NCBI RefSeq assembly: GCF_006007965.1
Contig: NZ_CP040748.1
Coordinates: forward strand, 930,001 to 994,000
Source: Nocardioides jishulii
Lineage (GTDB): Bacteria > Actinomycetota > Actinomycetes > Propionibacteriales > Nocardioidaceae
Length of the DNA stretch: 64,000 nucleotides
Direction of reading: 5' to 3'
Positions 51,710 through 61,081 of the stretch are shown here, one piece after another (the first letter of the stretch is position 1; every line of letters begins with the position of its first letter). A program made the position numbers and the translations under genes. Below the pieces are notes generated by a model that worked only from the letters and a program-made list of their open reading frames with translations, was not told where the DNA came from and made no database searches.

Positions 51710-54265
51710 TCAGGCCCGGGAAGCCTGGGCGTCGCGCTCCTGGGCGGCGAGCGCCCGTACGACGTCCGCACGGCCCTCGCGCACGTAGCGCAGCGCCTGG
51801 GCGGGTGCCTGGGTCTGCTCGAGCCAGGCGTCGACCGTCGCGACCGTCTCCTGGGAGGCGAGCGCCTTCGGGAAGCCGTACTCGAGCACGACCGAGGCCT
51901 TGTGGAAGCCCAGCACGTCGACGAGTGTCTCGGCGGCCTCGAGGTACTGGCCCAGGTAGGGCGCGACGACCTCGTCCTGGCCGTGGCGGAAGATCGACAG
52001 CACCATCTCGCGCGAGGTCTCGTTGGGCGTCTTCGGGTCGAGGATCGCGGCCCATCCGCTGGCCTTGGCCTCGGCGGTGGGCTGCGCGACGCGAGCCGCT
52101 GCGGCTGCCTCCTTGCCGGCGATCGTGCTGTCACGCTCGAGCTCGGCGTCGATCTCGGCGTCGGTGAACCGGCCCCCGGCGGCGAGGGCACCGACGAGCA
52201 GCCAGCGCAGGTCCTGGTCGACCGCGAGGCCCTGGATGGTGACCGAGCCGTCGAGCAGGCCGGCGAGGCGGTCCAGCCCTTCCTCCGAGCGCGCCGCGCC
52301 CGCGTACTGGCGGGCGAAGGTGAGCTGGTGGTCGCTGCCGGGCTCCGCGTCGACCAGCAGCTGGAGCAGGCCCTGCTCCCACTCCCTCTTGAGCGCGGGG
52401 CGGGTGGCCGGGTCGGAGTAGGTGGCCACGGCCTGCGCCGCGGAGGCGGGGATGCGCGTGACGCCCCACGAGTCCGTCTCCGAACCGATGTTGGCGAGCA
52501 CGAGCCGCACGAAGTCGGTGGCCGCCATCTCCGCGTCGCGGGTCATGTCCCACGCAGCGCCCCAGACCAGGGCACGGGCGAGCGAGTCCTCCAGGTCCGA
52601 CAGGTGCGCGACGGCCGTGGCCAGCGAGCGCTCGTCCAGACGGATCTTCGCGTAGGCGTGGTCCTCGTCGTTGAGCAGGAGCAGGTCGGGCTGAGCCTTG
52701 CCGACCAGCTCCTCCAGCGCGCTGTCGGCGCCCTCGACGTCGACCTCGACGTACTCACGGCGCACGAGCGAACCCGCGTCGGTCAGGTCGTAGAGACCGA
52801 TGCCGAGGCGGTGGCGACGCAGGGTGGGCTGCTCGGGGGCAGCGGTCTGCACGACCGAGAACGAGGCGTACGTCCCGTCGTCGGCGAGCGTGAACTCCGG
52901 ACGGAGCGTGTTGACCCCGGCGGTCTGCAGCCACTCCTTCGCCCACCCCTTGAGCTCGCGCCCCGAGGCGGTCTCAAGAGCGGCGAGCAGGTCGTCGAAG
53001 GTCGCGTTGCCGAAGGCGTGGTCCTTGAAGTACTGACGCAGGCCGGCCAGGAACGGGTCGAGCCCGACCCAGGCCACCAGCTGCTTCAGCACCGAGGCGC
53101 CCTTGGCGTAGGTGATCATGTCGAAGTTGACCTCCACCGCGTGCAGGTCGACGTTGTCGGCCGCGACCGGGTGGGTCGAGGGCAGCTGGTCGGCGCGGTA
53201 GCCGGTCTGCTTGCGGGCGTTGGCGAAGCCGGTCCAGGCGTCGGTGAACTCGGTGGCCTCGGCCTCGCACCAGTAGCAGGCCCACTCGGCGAACGACTCG
53301 TTGAGCCAGAGGTCGTCCCACCACTGCATCGTCACGAGGTTGCCGAACCACATGTGGGCCATCTCGTGGGTGATGATCGAGGTGCGGAACTCGTAGAACG
53401 AGCGCGGCTGGCGCGAGCGGGGGAGGTACTCGTCGCGGATGGTCACGCAGCCCGCGTTCTCCATGGCGCCCATGTTGTACTCCGGCACGTAGAGCTGGTC
53501 GTACTTGCCGAAGGGGTAGGGGAAGTCGAACTTCTCCTCGAAGAACTCGAACGACTTCTTGGTGGTCTCCACCAGGTTGTCGCGGTCGAGGAACTCCACC
53601 AAGGACTGGCGGCAGTAGTGGCCGAGCGGGATCGTGCCGTACTTGCCCTCGTAGGTGTCGAGCACCTCGTGGTACTCGCCGGCCACGATCGCGGTGATGT
53701 AGGTCGACATGCGCTCGGTCGGGGCGAAGCGCCACACCGCCGTGCCCTCGCCAGCTGCCTCGGGCTCGGGCGTGGGGGAGTTGGAGACGACCTTCCACTG
53801 CTCCGGCGCCGTCACGGTGAAGGTGAACACCGACTTGAGGTCGGGCTGCTCGAACGTGGTGAAGACGCGGCGGGCGTCGGGCACCTCGAACTGGCTGTAG
53901 AGGTAGACGCGGTCGTCGACGGGGTCGACGAAGCGGTGCAGGCCCTCTCCGGTGTGGGAGTAGGTGCAGTCGGCCTTCACGACCAGCGTGTTGCTCTCGG
54001 CGAGGTCGTCGAGGGCGATCCGACTGTCGGAGTAGACGACGGCCGGGTCGAGCGAGCGCCCGTTCAGGGTGATCTCGTGGATCTCTGCGTCCACGAGGTC
54101 GGCGAAGGTGCTCGCGCCGGGGGTGGTGGCGGAGAACTCGAGGGTGGTCGTCGAGCCGAAGGTCTTCTCACCCGTGGTGAGGTCCAGCTCGACGGTGTAC
54201 GACGTGACGTCCAGGAGGGCGGCGCGGGTGGCGGCCTCGTCCCTGGTCAGGTTGGTTCCAGGCAT
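51710..54265 (-). CDS. pepN: Aminopeptidase N
   Basis: 851 aa, M1 zinc aminopeptidase of the actinobacterial PepN type. GAMEN motif in YNMGAMENAGCVTIRDEY; zinc site HEMAHMWFGNLVTMQWWDDLWLNESFAEW (HExxH plus the second Glu), catalytic Tyr region in NFDMITYAKGASVL. The C-terminal ERAP1-like helical domain (about 520-851) is complete. ATG 54265 gives MPGTNLTRDEAATRA, the usual start of this family; an ATG at 54277 adds four residues and has a better ribosome site (GAGGTGAC). Confidence 0.95.
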   Translation of the reverse strand: MPGTNLTRDEAATRAALLDVTSYTVELDLTTGEKTFGSTTTLEFSATTPGASTFADLVDAEIHEITLNGRSLDPAVVYSDSRIALDDLAESNTLVVKADCTYSHTGEGLHRFVDPVDDRVYLYSQFEVPDARRVFTTFEQPDLKSVFTFTVTAPEQWKVVSNSPTPEPEAAGEGTAVWRFAPTERMSTYITAIVAGEYHEVLDTYEGKYGTIPLGHYCRQSLVEFLDRDNLVETTKKSFEFFEEKFDFPYPFGKYDQLYVPEYNMGAMENAGCVTIRDEYLPRSRQPRSFYEFRTSIITHEMAHMWFGNLVTMQWWDDLWLNESFAEWACYWCEAEATEFTDAWTGFANARKQTGYRADQLPSTHPVAADNVDLHAVEVNFDMITYAKGASVLKQLVAWVGLDPFLAGLRQYFKDHAFGNATFDDLLAALETASGRELKGWAKEWLQTAGVNTLRPEFTLADDGTYASFSVVQTAAPEQPTLRRHRLGIGLYDLTDAGSLVRREYVEVDVEGADSALEELVGKAQPDLLLLNDEDHAYAKIRLDERSLATAVAHLSDLEDSLARALVWGAAWDMTRDAEMAATDFVRLVLANIGSETDSWGVTRIPASAAQAVATYSDPATRPALKREWEQGLLQLLVDAEPGSDHQLTFARQYAGAARSEEGLDRLAGLLDGSVTIQGLAVDQDLRWLLVGALAAGGRFTDAEIDAELERDSTIAGKEAAAAARVAQPTAEAKASGWAAILDPKTPNETSREMVLSIFRHGQDEVVAPYLGQYLEAAETLVDVLGFHKASVVLEYGFPKALASQETVATVDAWLEQTQAPAQALRYVREGRADVVRALAAQERDAQASRA

Positions 54266-54419
54266 GCGCCCGATCATGTCACCTCGTCGCACAGCCGGAC
54301 AGGGGCCGTCACACCCCTGTGTGTGGCAGGAGGAGGGAGACGCCCGGACTCCGTGGGCGGACTGTGCGCCCGACTGTCTGCGCGTCGGGTGAGGGGAGGG
54401 GTCTGCTTGACTGGGGCGC

Positions 54420-55052
54420 GTGAGCACCGAGACGACCGACACGCCCCGCAAGGACACCGCCGACTTCTGGTTCGACCCGCTGTGTCCCTTCGCCTGGATC
54501 ACTTCCCGATGGATCCTGGAGGTGGAGAAGGTGCGCGACGTCGAGGTCGTGTGGCACGTGATGAGCCTCGCCTACCTCAACAAGGACAAGGACATCCCGG
54601 ACGAGTACCGGGCCATGCTCGAGCCCGCCTGGGGTCCGGTCCGCGTCTGCATCGCGGCTGAGCAGCGCCACGGCCGCGAGGTGCTGGCTCGGCTCTACAC
54701 CGCGTTCGGCACCCGGATCCACCTCACCGAGGGCAGCGAGATCAACCGTGAGCTGATCGCTGACGCCGTTGCCGAGGCCGGCCTCGAGCCCGACCTGGTC
54801 GACGCCATGGACGACACCTCGCTCGACGAGGCCGTCGCCCGCTCCCACCACGAGGGGATGGACCAGGTCGGTGACGACGTGGGCACGCCCACCATCGCCA
54901 TCAACGGCTCCGCCTTCTTCGGCCCGGTGCTCTCGAAGGCTCCGCGCGGCGAGGAGGCCGGCGAGCTGTGGGACGGCTGCGTGGCGGTCGCGAAGTTCCC
55001 CTACTTCTACGAGCTCAAGCGCTCGCGGACGGGCGACCTCGACTTCAGCTGA
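54420..55052 (+). CDS. DsbA-family protein (Rv2466c-like)
   Basis: 210 aa thioredoxin-fold protein. The N-terminal strand and active site read DFWFDPLCPFAWITSRW; the family, including mycothiol-dependent nitroreductase Rv2466c, usually has a CPWC-type pair, whereas here the second Cys is replaced by Ala (CPFA). The cis-Pro loop is GTPTIAINGSAFFGPVLSKAP. With one active-site Cys it could work through a mixed disulfide with mycothiol (inference). Starts at a GTG at 54420 in the short gap after pepN on the other strand. Confidence 0.85.
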   Translation: MSTETTDTPRKDTADFWFDPLCPFAWITSRWILEVEKVRDVEVVWHVMSLAYLNKDKDIPDEYRAMLEPAWGPVRVCIAAEQRHGREVLARLYTAFGTRIHLTEGSEINRELIADAVAEAGLEPDLVDAMDDTSLDEAVARSHHEGMDQVGDDVGTPTIAINGSAFFGPVLSKAPRGEEAGELWDGCVAVAKFPYFYELKRSRTGDLDFS

Positions 55053-55114
55053 CCCGCCTCCGCCGGCTTCTGGGGGGTGTTTCCGCGCAGGGCGGTCGGT
55101 GCATGCTGGACGAC

Positions 55115-56380
55115 ATGCAGCGACTCCCGGCACCCCCCAGTTCTCGCCGTCCCCGGAGCGCCGCGACCGTCGCCCTCGTGCTGGCCGCGGCAGGGCTGAC
55201 CGTCCCGGTGTCGGCGTCATCCGCAGCACGCCCCGCCCCCACGAGGTCGGCCTCGCCGGCCGTGCACGCCACCGACCCCTCCGGTCTCGGACCTTCGCGA
55301 CAGGTCTCCCTGGCGCCGGTGGGCGGCGGCGTACGTGAGGTCCGTGCTGCCCTCCCGGCGGGCACGTCCACCCTGCGCAGCGACCGCTTCACGATGGTCG
55401 GCGCCACCTGGACCGGTGCCGGTGAGCCCCGCGTGCAGTTCAGCCTCCGCGCCCGTGACGGGTGGGGAGGCTGGCGTGACCTGCCCGTCCTCCACGACGG
55501 GCCCACGGCCGGCGCCGAGGGCGACGGCGTACGCGGCACCGACCTGGTGTGGGTCGGTGCGTCGTCGTCCGTGCGAGTCCGGACGCTGGGGCAGCGCCCC
55601 CAGGGCCTGCGGCTCCTCCTGCTCGACACGTCCGGCAGGCCGGCGGCTGACCCCGCCCCTGAGCCGACCCCCTCACCAGAGCCCACCGCGGAGCCGACCT
55701 CAGAACCAACCTCTGCGCCCACGACTGAGCCAACCGCTGCTCCCACCGCGCAGCCGACCGAGCAGGCAGCGCCCCGCCGCAGCGCGCCCCCACCCCGGAT
55801 GCGCCCGCGCAAGAAGTGGGGGGCGAAGGAGAAGTGGCGCACGAGCCCGCCGGTGATGCGTCGGACCCTGAAGCAGGTGCACGTCCACCACACCGCGAGC
55901 AGCAATTCGTACGGACGTGACGACGTCCCGGGCATCCTGCGCGGCTTCTACCGCTACCACACCAAGTCGCTGGGTTGGTCCGACATCGGCTACAACGTGC
56001 TGGTCGACCGGTTCGGGCGCGCCTGGGTCGGGCGCTACGGCGGCGACATGGTGCAGGGCGCCCACACCTTGGGCTTCAACCACAACTCGATCGGTGTCGC
56101 CGTGATCGGTGACTACCGCAAGAAGAAGCCGACCAGGCCCGTGATCCGCACGGTCGCTCGCGTGGCCGCCTGGCAGCTCGACAAGAACGAGCGCCGCGCT
56201 GTCGGCAAGGTCAAGGTCGTCTCGAAGGGCTCCGACCGGTTCCGCCGTGGCAAGAAGGTCACGCTCCCGGTCATCGACGGTCACCTGCACACCAACCAGA
56301 CGGCCTGCCCCGGGCGTCAGCTGGTGAAGGTGCTGCCGGGCATCCGCAGCCGCGCGCAGTACCGCATCCGGCGCCACTGA
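55115..56380 (+). CDS. Secreted peptidoglycan-recognition/N-acetylmuramoyl-L-alanine amidase
   Basis: 421 aa. Signal peptide about 1-35 (ends VSASSAA). The N-terminal domain (about 50-180) is beta-rich (VSLAPVGGGVREVRAALPAG). A Pro/Thr/Glu linker (about 180-225) repeats EPTxEPT. The Amidase_2/PGRP domain (about 230-421) has zinc ligands in VHVHHTASSNSY, DGHLHTNQTACPG (His and Cys) and the segment WSDIGYNVLVDRFGRAWVGRYGGD. It cleaves the bond between muramic acid and L-alanine. ATG 55115 was preferred over 55103 because CTGGAC lies nearer. Confidence 0.88.
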   Translation: MQRLPAPPSSRRPRSAATVALVLAAAGLTVPVSASSAARPAPTRSASPAVHATDPSGLGPSRQVSLAPVGGGVREVRAALPAGTSTLRSDRFTMVGATWTGAGEPRVQFSLRARDGWGGWRDLPVLHDGPTAGAEGDGVRGTDLVWVGASSSVRVRTLGQRPQGLRLLLLDTSGRPAADPAPEPTPSPEPTAEPTSEPTSAPTTEPTAAPTAQPTEQAAPRRSAPPPRMRPRKKWGAKEKWRTSPPVMRRTLKQVHVHHTASSNSYGRDDVPGILRGFYRYHTKSLGWSDIGYNVLVDRFGRAWVGRYGGDMVQGAHTLGFNHNSIGVAVIGDYRKKKPTRPVIRTVARVAAWQLDKNERRAVGKVKVVSKGSDRFRRGKKVTLPVIDGHLHTNQTACPGRQLVKVLPGIRSRAQYRIRRH

Positions 56381-56401
56381 GCCGAGAGGCCTTCGGTGAC
56401 G

Positions 56402-57109
56402 TCAGGTCGACGCGGTCGCCGAGGACGTGGCGACCATCACGGCTGTCGTGACCGCAGCCTGGGAGGCAGCCACGGCCTCACGGACCGCCTTCGCCGCCCA
56501 AGCGCCCTCGGCAATGGCCTTGGCCCGCTTCCTCACCTCGCTGTTGCTGAGAGGGCCGCGGTCGACGACCTTGTGCGCCTGGTCGACCGAGGAGAGCAGG
56601 GCGACCAGCGCGGCAGTGCGTGGTCGAGGGGTGAGGCCGGTGACCAGGCAGCCCTGGAGCTCCTGGCGGAGCTGGCGCTCGTGCCGCATGTCCGCCGCGG
56701 GCCAGGTCGTGCTCGGGAAGAGGCCCAGCACCTTCGTCTCCCGCCGCTCGAGGATGCCGCGGGTGACCAGGCGTGCCTGCAGCTCCTCGCGCACGCCCTT
56801 GCCCAGCCGGTTGACCAGGTCCTGGGCGCTGCGCGGCTTCTCCGCGACCGTGTGCCAGGCCCGGGCCAGCAGCGGGTCGGGCCGCTCCCGGACGCGCGGC
56901 TGGCGCGCGTGCACCTTGGGGGTGTGCAGGAGGCCGCGCTTCTCCTCGACCTCGACGGCCTCGTCGAGCGCGAGCTCGATCAGGAGCGCGCCCCCGAACA
57001 GTGGGCGTGATGCGGAGGCGGCCGCCAGCCGCCCCTTCTCGTCGTCCATCAGCAGCAGGAGGAGGTCCTCCGCGATCAGTGTCTCGGACTCGGCAGGCAG
57101 CTGGCTCAT
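56402..57109 (-). CDS. GPP34 family phosphoprotein
   Basis: 235 aa. GPP34 core with IAEDLLLLLMDDEKGRLA, LFGGALLIELALDEAVEVEEKR, RGILERRETKVLGLFPSTTWP and DQAHKVVDRGPLSNSEVRKRAKAI. The eukaryotic homolog binds PI4P on the Golgi; bacterial members are soluble and their role is unknown. TAGGTT lies 7 nt before the ATG, a leaderless arrangement. The C-terminal 20 residues are Ala/Val/Thr-rich. Confidence 0.85.
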   Translation of the reverse strand: MSQLPAESETLIAEDLLLLLMDDEKGRLAAASASRPLFGGALLIELALDEAVEVEEKRGLLHTPKVHARQPRVRERPDPLLARAWHTVAEKPRSAQDLVNRLGKGVREELQARLVTRGILERRETKVLGLFPSTTWPAADMRHERQLRQELQGCLVTGLTPRPRTAALVALLSSVDQAHKVVDRGPLSNSEVRKRAKAIAEGAWAAKAVREAVAASQAAVTTAVMVATSSATAST

Positions 57110-57116
57110 GGCGAGG

Positions 57117-57122
57117 AACCTA
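57117..57122 (-). promoter_or_regulatory. -10 box of the GPP34 gene (leaderless)
   Basis: TAGGTT on the minus strand, 7 nt before the ATG at 57109. Confidence 0.45.
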
Positions 57123-57153
57123 TCCGGCGGCGACGACTCCTCACGCGCGTCAC

Positions 57154-57159
57154 TAGGAT
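57154..57159 (+). promoter_or_regulatory. -10 box of metG (leaderless)
   Basis: TAGGAT followed by 6 nt and the ATG at 57166; no Shine-Dalgarno sequence. Confidence 0.5.
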
Positions 57160-57165
57160 CGCCCC

Positions 57166-58956
57166 ATGAGCAAAGTCCTCTCCGCTGTCGCCTGGCCGTA
57201 TGCGAACGGCCCACGCCACATCGGCCACGTGGCCGGATTCGGTGTGCCCTCCGACGTCTTCAGTCGGTACATGCGCATGGCGGGCCACGACGTGCTCATG
57301 GTCTCCGGCTCCGACGAGCACGGCACCCCGATCCTCATCGCGGCCGACGAGGCGGGCCTGACCCCGCAGGAGCTCGCCGACCGCAACCACCGCCTGATCG
57401 TCGAGGACCTCGTGGGCCTGGGGCTCTCGTACGACCTCTACACGCGCACCACCACCGGCAACCACCACGCGGTGGTGCAGGAGATGTTCCAGGGCGTCTA
57501 CGAGAACGGCTACTTCGTCGAGGAGACCACCTTCGGGGCGATCTCCCCGTCGACCGGGCGCACGCTGCCCGATCGCTACATCGAGGGCACCTGCCCGATC
57601 TGCAAGACCCCCGGCGCCCGTGGCGACCAGTGCGACGCCTGCGGCAACCAGCTCGACCCGCACGACCTGATCGACCCCGTGAGCCGGATCAACGGCGAGA
57701 CCCCGCAGTTCATCGAGACCCAGCACTTCTTCCTCGACCTGCCCGCCCTGGCCGAGGCACTGGGGGAGTGGCTCGACGAGCGCGACGCGTCGGGCACCTG
57801 GCGCCCCAACGTCATCAAGTTCTCGATGAACATCCTCAAGGAGATCCGTCCGCGCGCCATGACGCGCGACATCGACTGGGGCATCGCGGTGCCGCTCGAC
57901 GGCTGGCGCGACAACCCGACGAAGAAGCTGTACGTCTGGTTCGACGCCGTGATCGGCTACCTGTCGGCCTCGATCGAGTGGGCGCGTCGCTCGGGCAACC
58001 CCGACGCGTGGCGCGAGTGGTGGAACGACCCGCAGGCCCTGTCGTACTACTTCATGGGCAAGGACAACATCACCTTCCACTCGCAGATCTGGCCCGCCGA
58101 GCTGCTCGCCTACAACGGCAAGGGCGCCAAGGGCGGCTCCGCCCACGAGCTGGGTGAGCTCAACCTGCCGACCGAGGTCGTCTCCTCGGAGTTCCTGACC
58201 ATGGAGGGGCGCAAGTTCTCCTCCTCCAAGAAGGTCGTCATCTACGTGGCCGACCTGCTGAGCCGCTACCAGGCCGACGCGTTCCGCTACTTCGTGGCGG
58301 CGGCCGGTCCGGAGAACCAGGACTCGGACTTCTCCTGGGGCGAGTTCGTGCAACGCACCAACTCCGAGCTGGTCGCCGGCTGGGGCAACCTGGTGAGCCG
58401 CACGGCGACGCTGATCGCGAAGAACTTCGGTCAGGTCCCGGCGCCGGCGGCGTTGACCGCCGACGACGAGGCCGTGCTCGCCACGACGCTGGCCGCCTTC
58501 GACACCGTGGGTGACCTGATCAGCCGCAACCGCATGCGCAACGCCATCAACGAGGCGATGCGCGTGGTGGGCGACGTCAACAAGTACGTCACCGACGCGG
58601 AGCCGTGGAAGATCAAGGAGGACCCCGAGCGTCTGGGCACCGTCCTGTGGGTCATGGCCCAGTGCGTGCAGGACCTCAACACGCTGCTCAGCCCCTTCCT
58701 GCCCTTCACCGCCAACCAGATCGACACGATCCTCGGTGGCGACGGCAACCTCCAGCCGATGCCGCGGGTCGAGGAGGTGGCCGACCTCGACATCGAGGGG
58801 CGTGCCTACCCCGTGATCACAGGCGACTACTCCTCGGTGCGGACGTGGGGCCGCCACGACGTCGTGGTCGGCACTCCGATCGAGAAGCCCACCCCGGTCT
58901 TCACCAAGCTCGACCCGGCCGTGGTCGACGAGGAGCTCGCCCGTCTGGGTCTGTGA
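57166..58956 (+). CDS. metG: Methionyl-tRNA synthetase
   Basis: 596 aa class I synthetase. HIGH motif at H18-H21 ([13 protein letters not shown]), zinc knuckle [23 protein letters not shown] equivalent KFSSSKK, then the helical anticodon domain with [20 protein letters not shown]. No C-terminal tRNA-binding (EMAP) domain, as in other actinobacteria. It charges tRNA-Met. Confidence 0.97.
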   Translation: MSKVLSAVAWPYANGPRHIGHVAGFGVPSDVFSRYMRMAGHDVLMVSGSDEHGTPILIAADEAGLTPQELADRNHRLIVEDLVGLGLSYDLYTRTTTGNHHAVVQEMFQGVYENGYFVEETTFGAISPSTGRTLPDRYIEGTCPICKTPGARGDQCDACGNQLDPHDLIDPVSRINGETPQFIETQHFFLDLPALAEALGEWLDERDASGTWRPNVIKFSMNILKEIRPRAMTRDIDWGIAVPLDGWRDNPTKKLYVWFDAVIGYLSASIEWARRSGNPDAWREWWNDPQALSYYFMGKDNITFHSQIWPAELLAYNGKGAKGGSAHELGELNLPTEVVSSEFLTMEGRKFSSSKKVVIYVADLLSRYQADAFRYFVAAAGPENQDSDFSWGEFVQRTNSELVAGWGNLVSRTATLIAKNFGQVPAPAALTADDEAVLATTLAAFDTVGDLISRNRMRNAINEAMRVVGDVNKYVTDAEPWKIKEDPERLGTVLWVMAQCVQDLNTLLSPFLPFTANQIDTILGGDGNLQPMPRVEEVADLDIEGRAYPVITGDYSSVRTWGRHDVVVGTPIEKPTPVFTKLDPAVVDEELARLGL

Positions 58957-58965
58957 CGCCCGCCC

Positions 58966-59012
58966 CGAGCCCTGTCGCCTTCCTGTGAATTCTGGGGGTG
59001 CGGCAGGGCTCG
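58966..59012 (+). terminator. Long-loop inverted repeat after metG
   Basis: CGAGCCCTG (58966-58974) and CAGGGCTCG (59004-59012) flank a 29-nt loop. It may terminate metG; it ends 8 nt before the next -10 box. Confidence 0.45.
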
Positions 59013-59019
59013 TTGCCGT

Positions 59020-59025
59020 TAGGGT
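59020..59025 (+). promoter_or_regulatory. -10 box of the LURP-one operon (leaderless)
   Basis: TAGGGT followed by 6 nt and the ATG at 59032. Confidence 0.5.
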
Positions 59026-59031
59026 CACGCC

Positions 59032-59625
59032 ATGACCGAGCCAGCGCCTGACGCCACGTCCCACACCATGCACCTGCCCCGCTTCTTCGTGCGGCAGAAG
59101 ATCACGATGATGGTCAACCGCTTCGAGATCTACGCGGCCGACCCCGCCACGGGCGCCCAGGGGCAGCTCATGGCCTTCGCCGAGCAGAAGCGGTTCGCCT
59201 TCAAGGAGCAGGTGACCTTCTTCGAGGACGCCTCGAAGACCCGCCCGGTCTTCGGCTTCAAGGCTCGCCAGGTGATCGACCTCAACGCCGGCTACGACAT
59301 CACCGACGAGGTGGGCGCACCCCTGGGCTTCTTCAAGAAGGACTTCGCCCAGAGCCTGTTGCAGACGACCTTCCACGTGGAGGGCCCGGGCTACGCCGGC
59401 AGCGGCAAGGAGCGCTCGCTGGTCTTCGCCCTGCTGCGTCGTTTCGGCGACCTGCCCGTCCCGGTCCACTTCGACTACGTGGACCACACCGGAGCGCCCC
59501 TGCTCTCGATCACCCGCAAGTTCGCCCTGCGCGACCAGTACGACGTCCAGGTCGCCGACCCGCGGGTCGACTTCCGGGTCGCCGCCGCGATCGCGGTCGG
59601 CATGGACGTCCTGATGGCTCGCTGA
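59032..59625 (+). CDS. LURP-one/scramblase-related protein
   Basis: 197 aa. Strands such as RFFVRQKITMMVNRFEIYAA, LMAFAEQKRFAFKEQVTFFED and the closing helix VDFRVAAAIAVGMDVLMAR match the tubby-like barrel of LURP-one-related proteins. Function in bacteria is unknown. First gene of a run with the hydrolase, RpiB and Nei genes. Confidence 0.8.
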   Translation: MTEPAPDATSHTMHLPRFFVRQKITMMVNRFEIYAADPATGAQGQLMAFAEQKRFAFKEQVTFFEDASKTRPVFGFKARQVIDLNAGYDITDEVGAPLGFFKKDFAQSLLQTTFHVEGPGYAGSGKERSLVFALLRRFGDLPVPVHFDYVDHTGAPLLSITRKFALRDQYDVQVADPRVDFRVAAAIAVGMDVLMAR

Positions 59626-59645
59626 CCGATCCCGAGGGAATCCTG

Positions 59646-60533
59646 ATGCTGCCTCCCGAACCTGACGCGGTCGTCGACATGGACGACCTGGACGTCACCG
59701 ATCCACGTTTCGACGTGGCCGTCGCGCGTGCGCAGGACCGGGAGGCAGCGCTCCGGGCGCCGCGAGAGGACGTACGGCACGTGGAGGACCTGGACGTCGA
59801 CGGCGTGCTGGTCCGCCACTACCGACCGGTCGAGGCGCCGGCCGGGCTGGTGGTCCATCTCCACGGGGGAGGGTTCGTCTTCAACGACGTCGAGGTGCAC
59901 GACGCGTCGGCCCGCCGACTGGCCAACCGGTCGGGGCTGGCGGTCCTGAGCGTGGAGTACCGCCGTCCGCCCGAGCACCGCTTCCCGGCGGCCGTCGATG
60001 ACGTCTCCACCGTCGTCCGGTGGCTCGACGAGGGCGGCGTCGACGCCTTGGGGCTCCCTGCGGGCGTGCCGGTCTTCGCCCACGGCGACAGCGCCGGCGC
60101 CAACCTCGCGCTGGTCGCCGCACTGCGTCATCCCGGTCGTTTCACGGGTGTGGTCCTGATCTATCCCTTCCTCGACCCGACGCTGGCCGGGCCGTCGTAC
60201 GCCGAGGAGACCGAGGGCTTCGACGCCGCGGAGGCGCGGTGGTACTGGGAGCAGTACGCCGCCTCGCCCGACGACCTGACCCACCCCGACCTCGCGCCCC
60301 TGCTGAGTGATGGGCTCGCCGGGCTGCCGCCCACCCTGGTGGCCACCGCGCAGGACGATCCCTGCCGCGACGACGGGGAGACACTGGTCGAGCGGCTGAC
60401 CGAGCTCGGGGTCGAGGTCGTCGGCACCCGCTACCTGGGCGTCGTCCACGGCTTCTGGCGCCGCCCGGAGGAGTTCCCCGCCGCCGAGGTCCTGATGGGA
60501 CAGGTGGCCGGTTTTCTGACGCGCAGCGTCTGA
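59646..60533 (+). CDS. Alpha/beta hydrolase (hormone-sensitive lipase family)
   Basis: 295 aa. Oxyanion motif HLHGGGFVFN, nucleophile elbow HGDSAGANLAL, catalytic Asp region in AQDDPCRDDGE and catalytic His in GVVHGFWRRP, the class IV (HSL) arrangement. An esterase of short-chain acyl substrates is likely. Starts 20 nt after the LURP-one gene with GAGGGAATC upstream. Confidence 0.88.
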   Translation: MLPPEPDAVVDMDDLDVTDPRFDVAVARAQDREAALRAPREDVRHVEDLDVDGVLVRHYRPVEAPAGLVVHLHGGGFVFNDVEVHDASARRLANRSGLAVLSVEYRRPPEHRFPAAVDDVSTVVRWLDEGGVDALGLPAGVPVFAHGDSAGANLALVAALRHPGRFTGVVLIYPFLDPTLAGPSYAEETEGFDAAEARWYWEQYAASPDDLTHPDLAPLLSDGLAGLPPTLVATAQDDPCRDDGETLVERLTELGVEVVGTRYLGVVHGFWRRPEEFPAAEVLMGQVAGFLTRSV

Positions 60534-60547
60534 GGAAGAATGGCCCC

Positions 60548-61054
60548 ATGCGCGTTCACATCGGTTCCGACCACGCCGGCCTCGAACTCAAGGACCACCT
60601 GCTCAACTGGCTCGTCGACGAGGGTCACGAGGTCGTGGACCACGGCCCCTTCGTCTACGACGCGCTCGACGACTATCCGGTCTTCTGCCTGCGCGCCGCC
60701 GAGGGCGTCGCCGGGGAGCGTGCGGAGGGCCAGGACAGCCTCGGCATCGTGATCGGCGGCTCGGGCAACGGCGAGCAGATGGCCGCCAACAAGGTGCAGG
60801 GCATCCGCGCCGCCCTGGTCTGGAACGACGACACCGCCGCCCTCGCCCGGGAGCACAATGACGCCAACGTCATCTCCCTCGGCGGACGGCAGCACTCCAT
60901 CGAGGAGATGACCCGCTTCATCGGGATCTTCCTGCGGACCCCGTTCACCAACGACGAGCGCCACGTCCGTCGGATCGGCCAGATGAGCGACTACGAGCAG
61001 ACCCACGAGCTGCCGCCGCTGCCCGAGTCCGCCCTGCGCGGCCCCGAGGCCTGA
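60548..61054 (+). CDS. rpiB: Ribose-5-phosphate isomerase B
   Basis: 168 aa. MRVHIGSDHAGLELKDHL, GSGNGEQMAANKVQGIRAALVW and HNDANVISLGGRQHS are the RpiB signatures; the GNGEQ with Glu is the actinobacterial type, in which a Glu takes the place of the catalytic Cys of other RpiB proteins. Interconverts ribose-5-phosphate and ribulose-5-phosphate. GAGGAAG lies upstream of the ATG. Confidence 0.95.
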   Translation: MRVHIGSDHAGLELKDHLLNWLVDEGHEVVDHGPFVYDALDDYPVFCLRAAEGVAGERAEGQDSLGIVIGGSGNGEQMAANKVQGIRAALVWNDDTAALAREHNDANVISLGGRQHSIEEMTRFIGIFLRTPFTNDERHVRRIGQMSDYEQTHELPPLPESALRGPEA

Positions 61055-61081
61055 GCCGGGACCACCGGACTCCGGTCGCCG

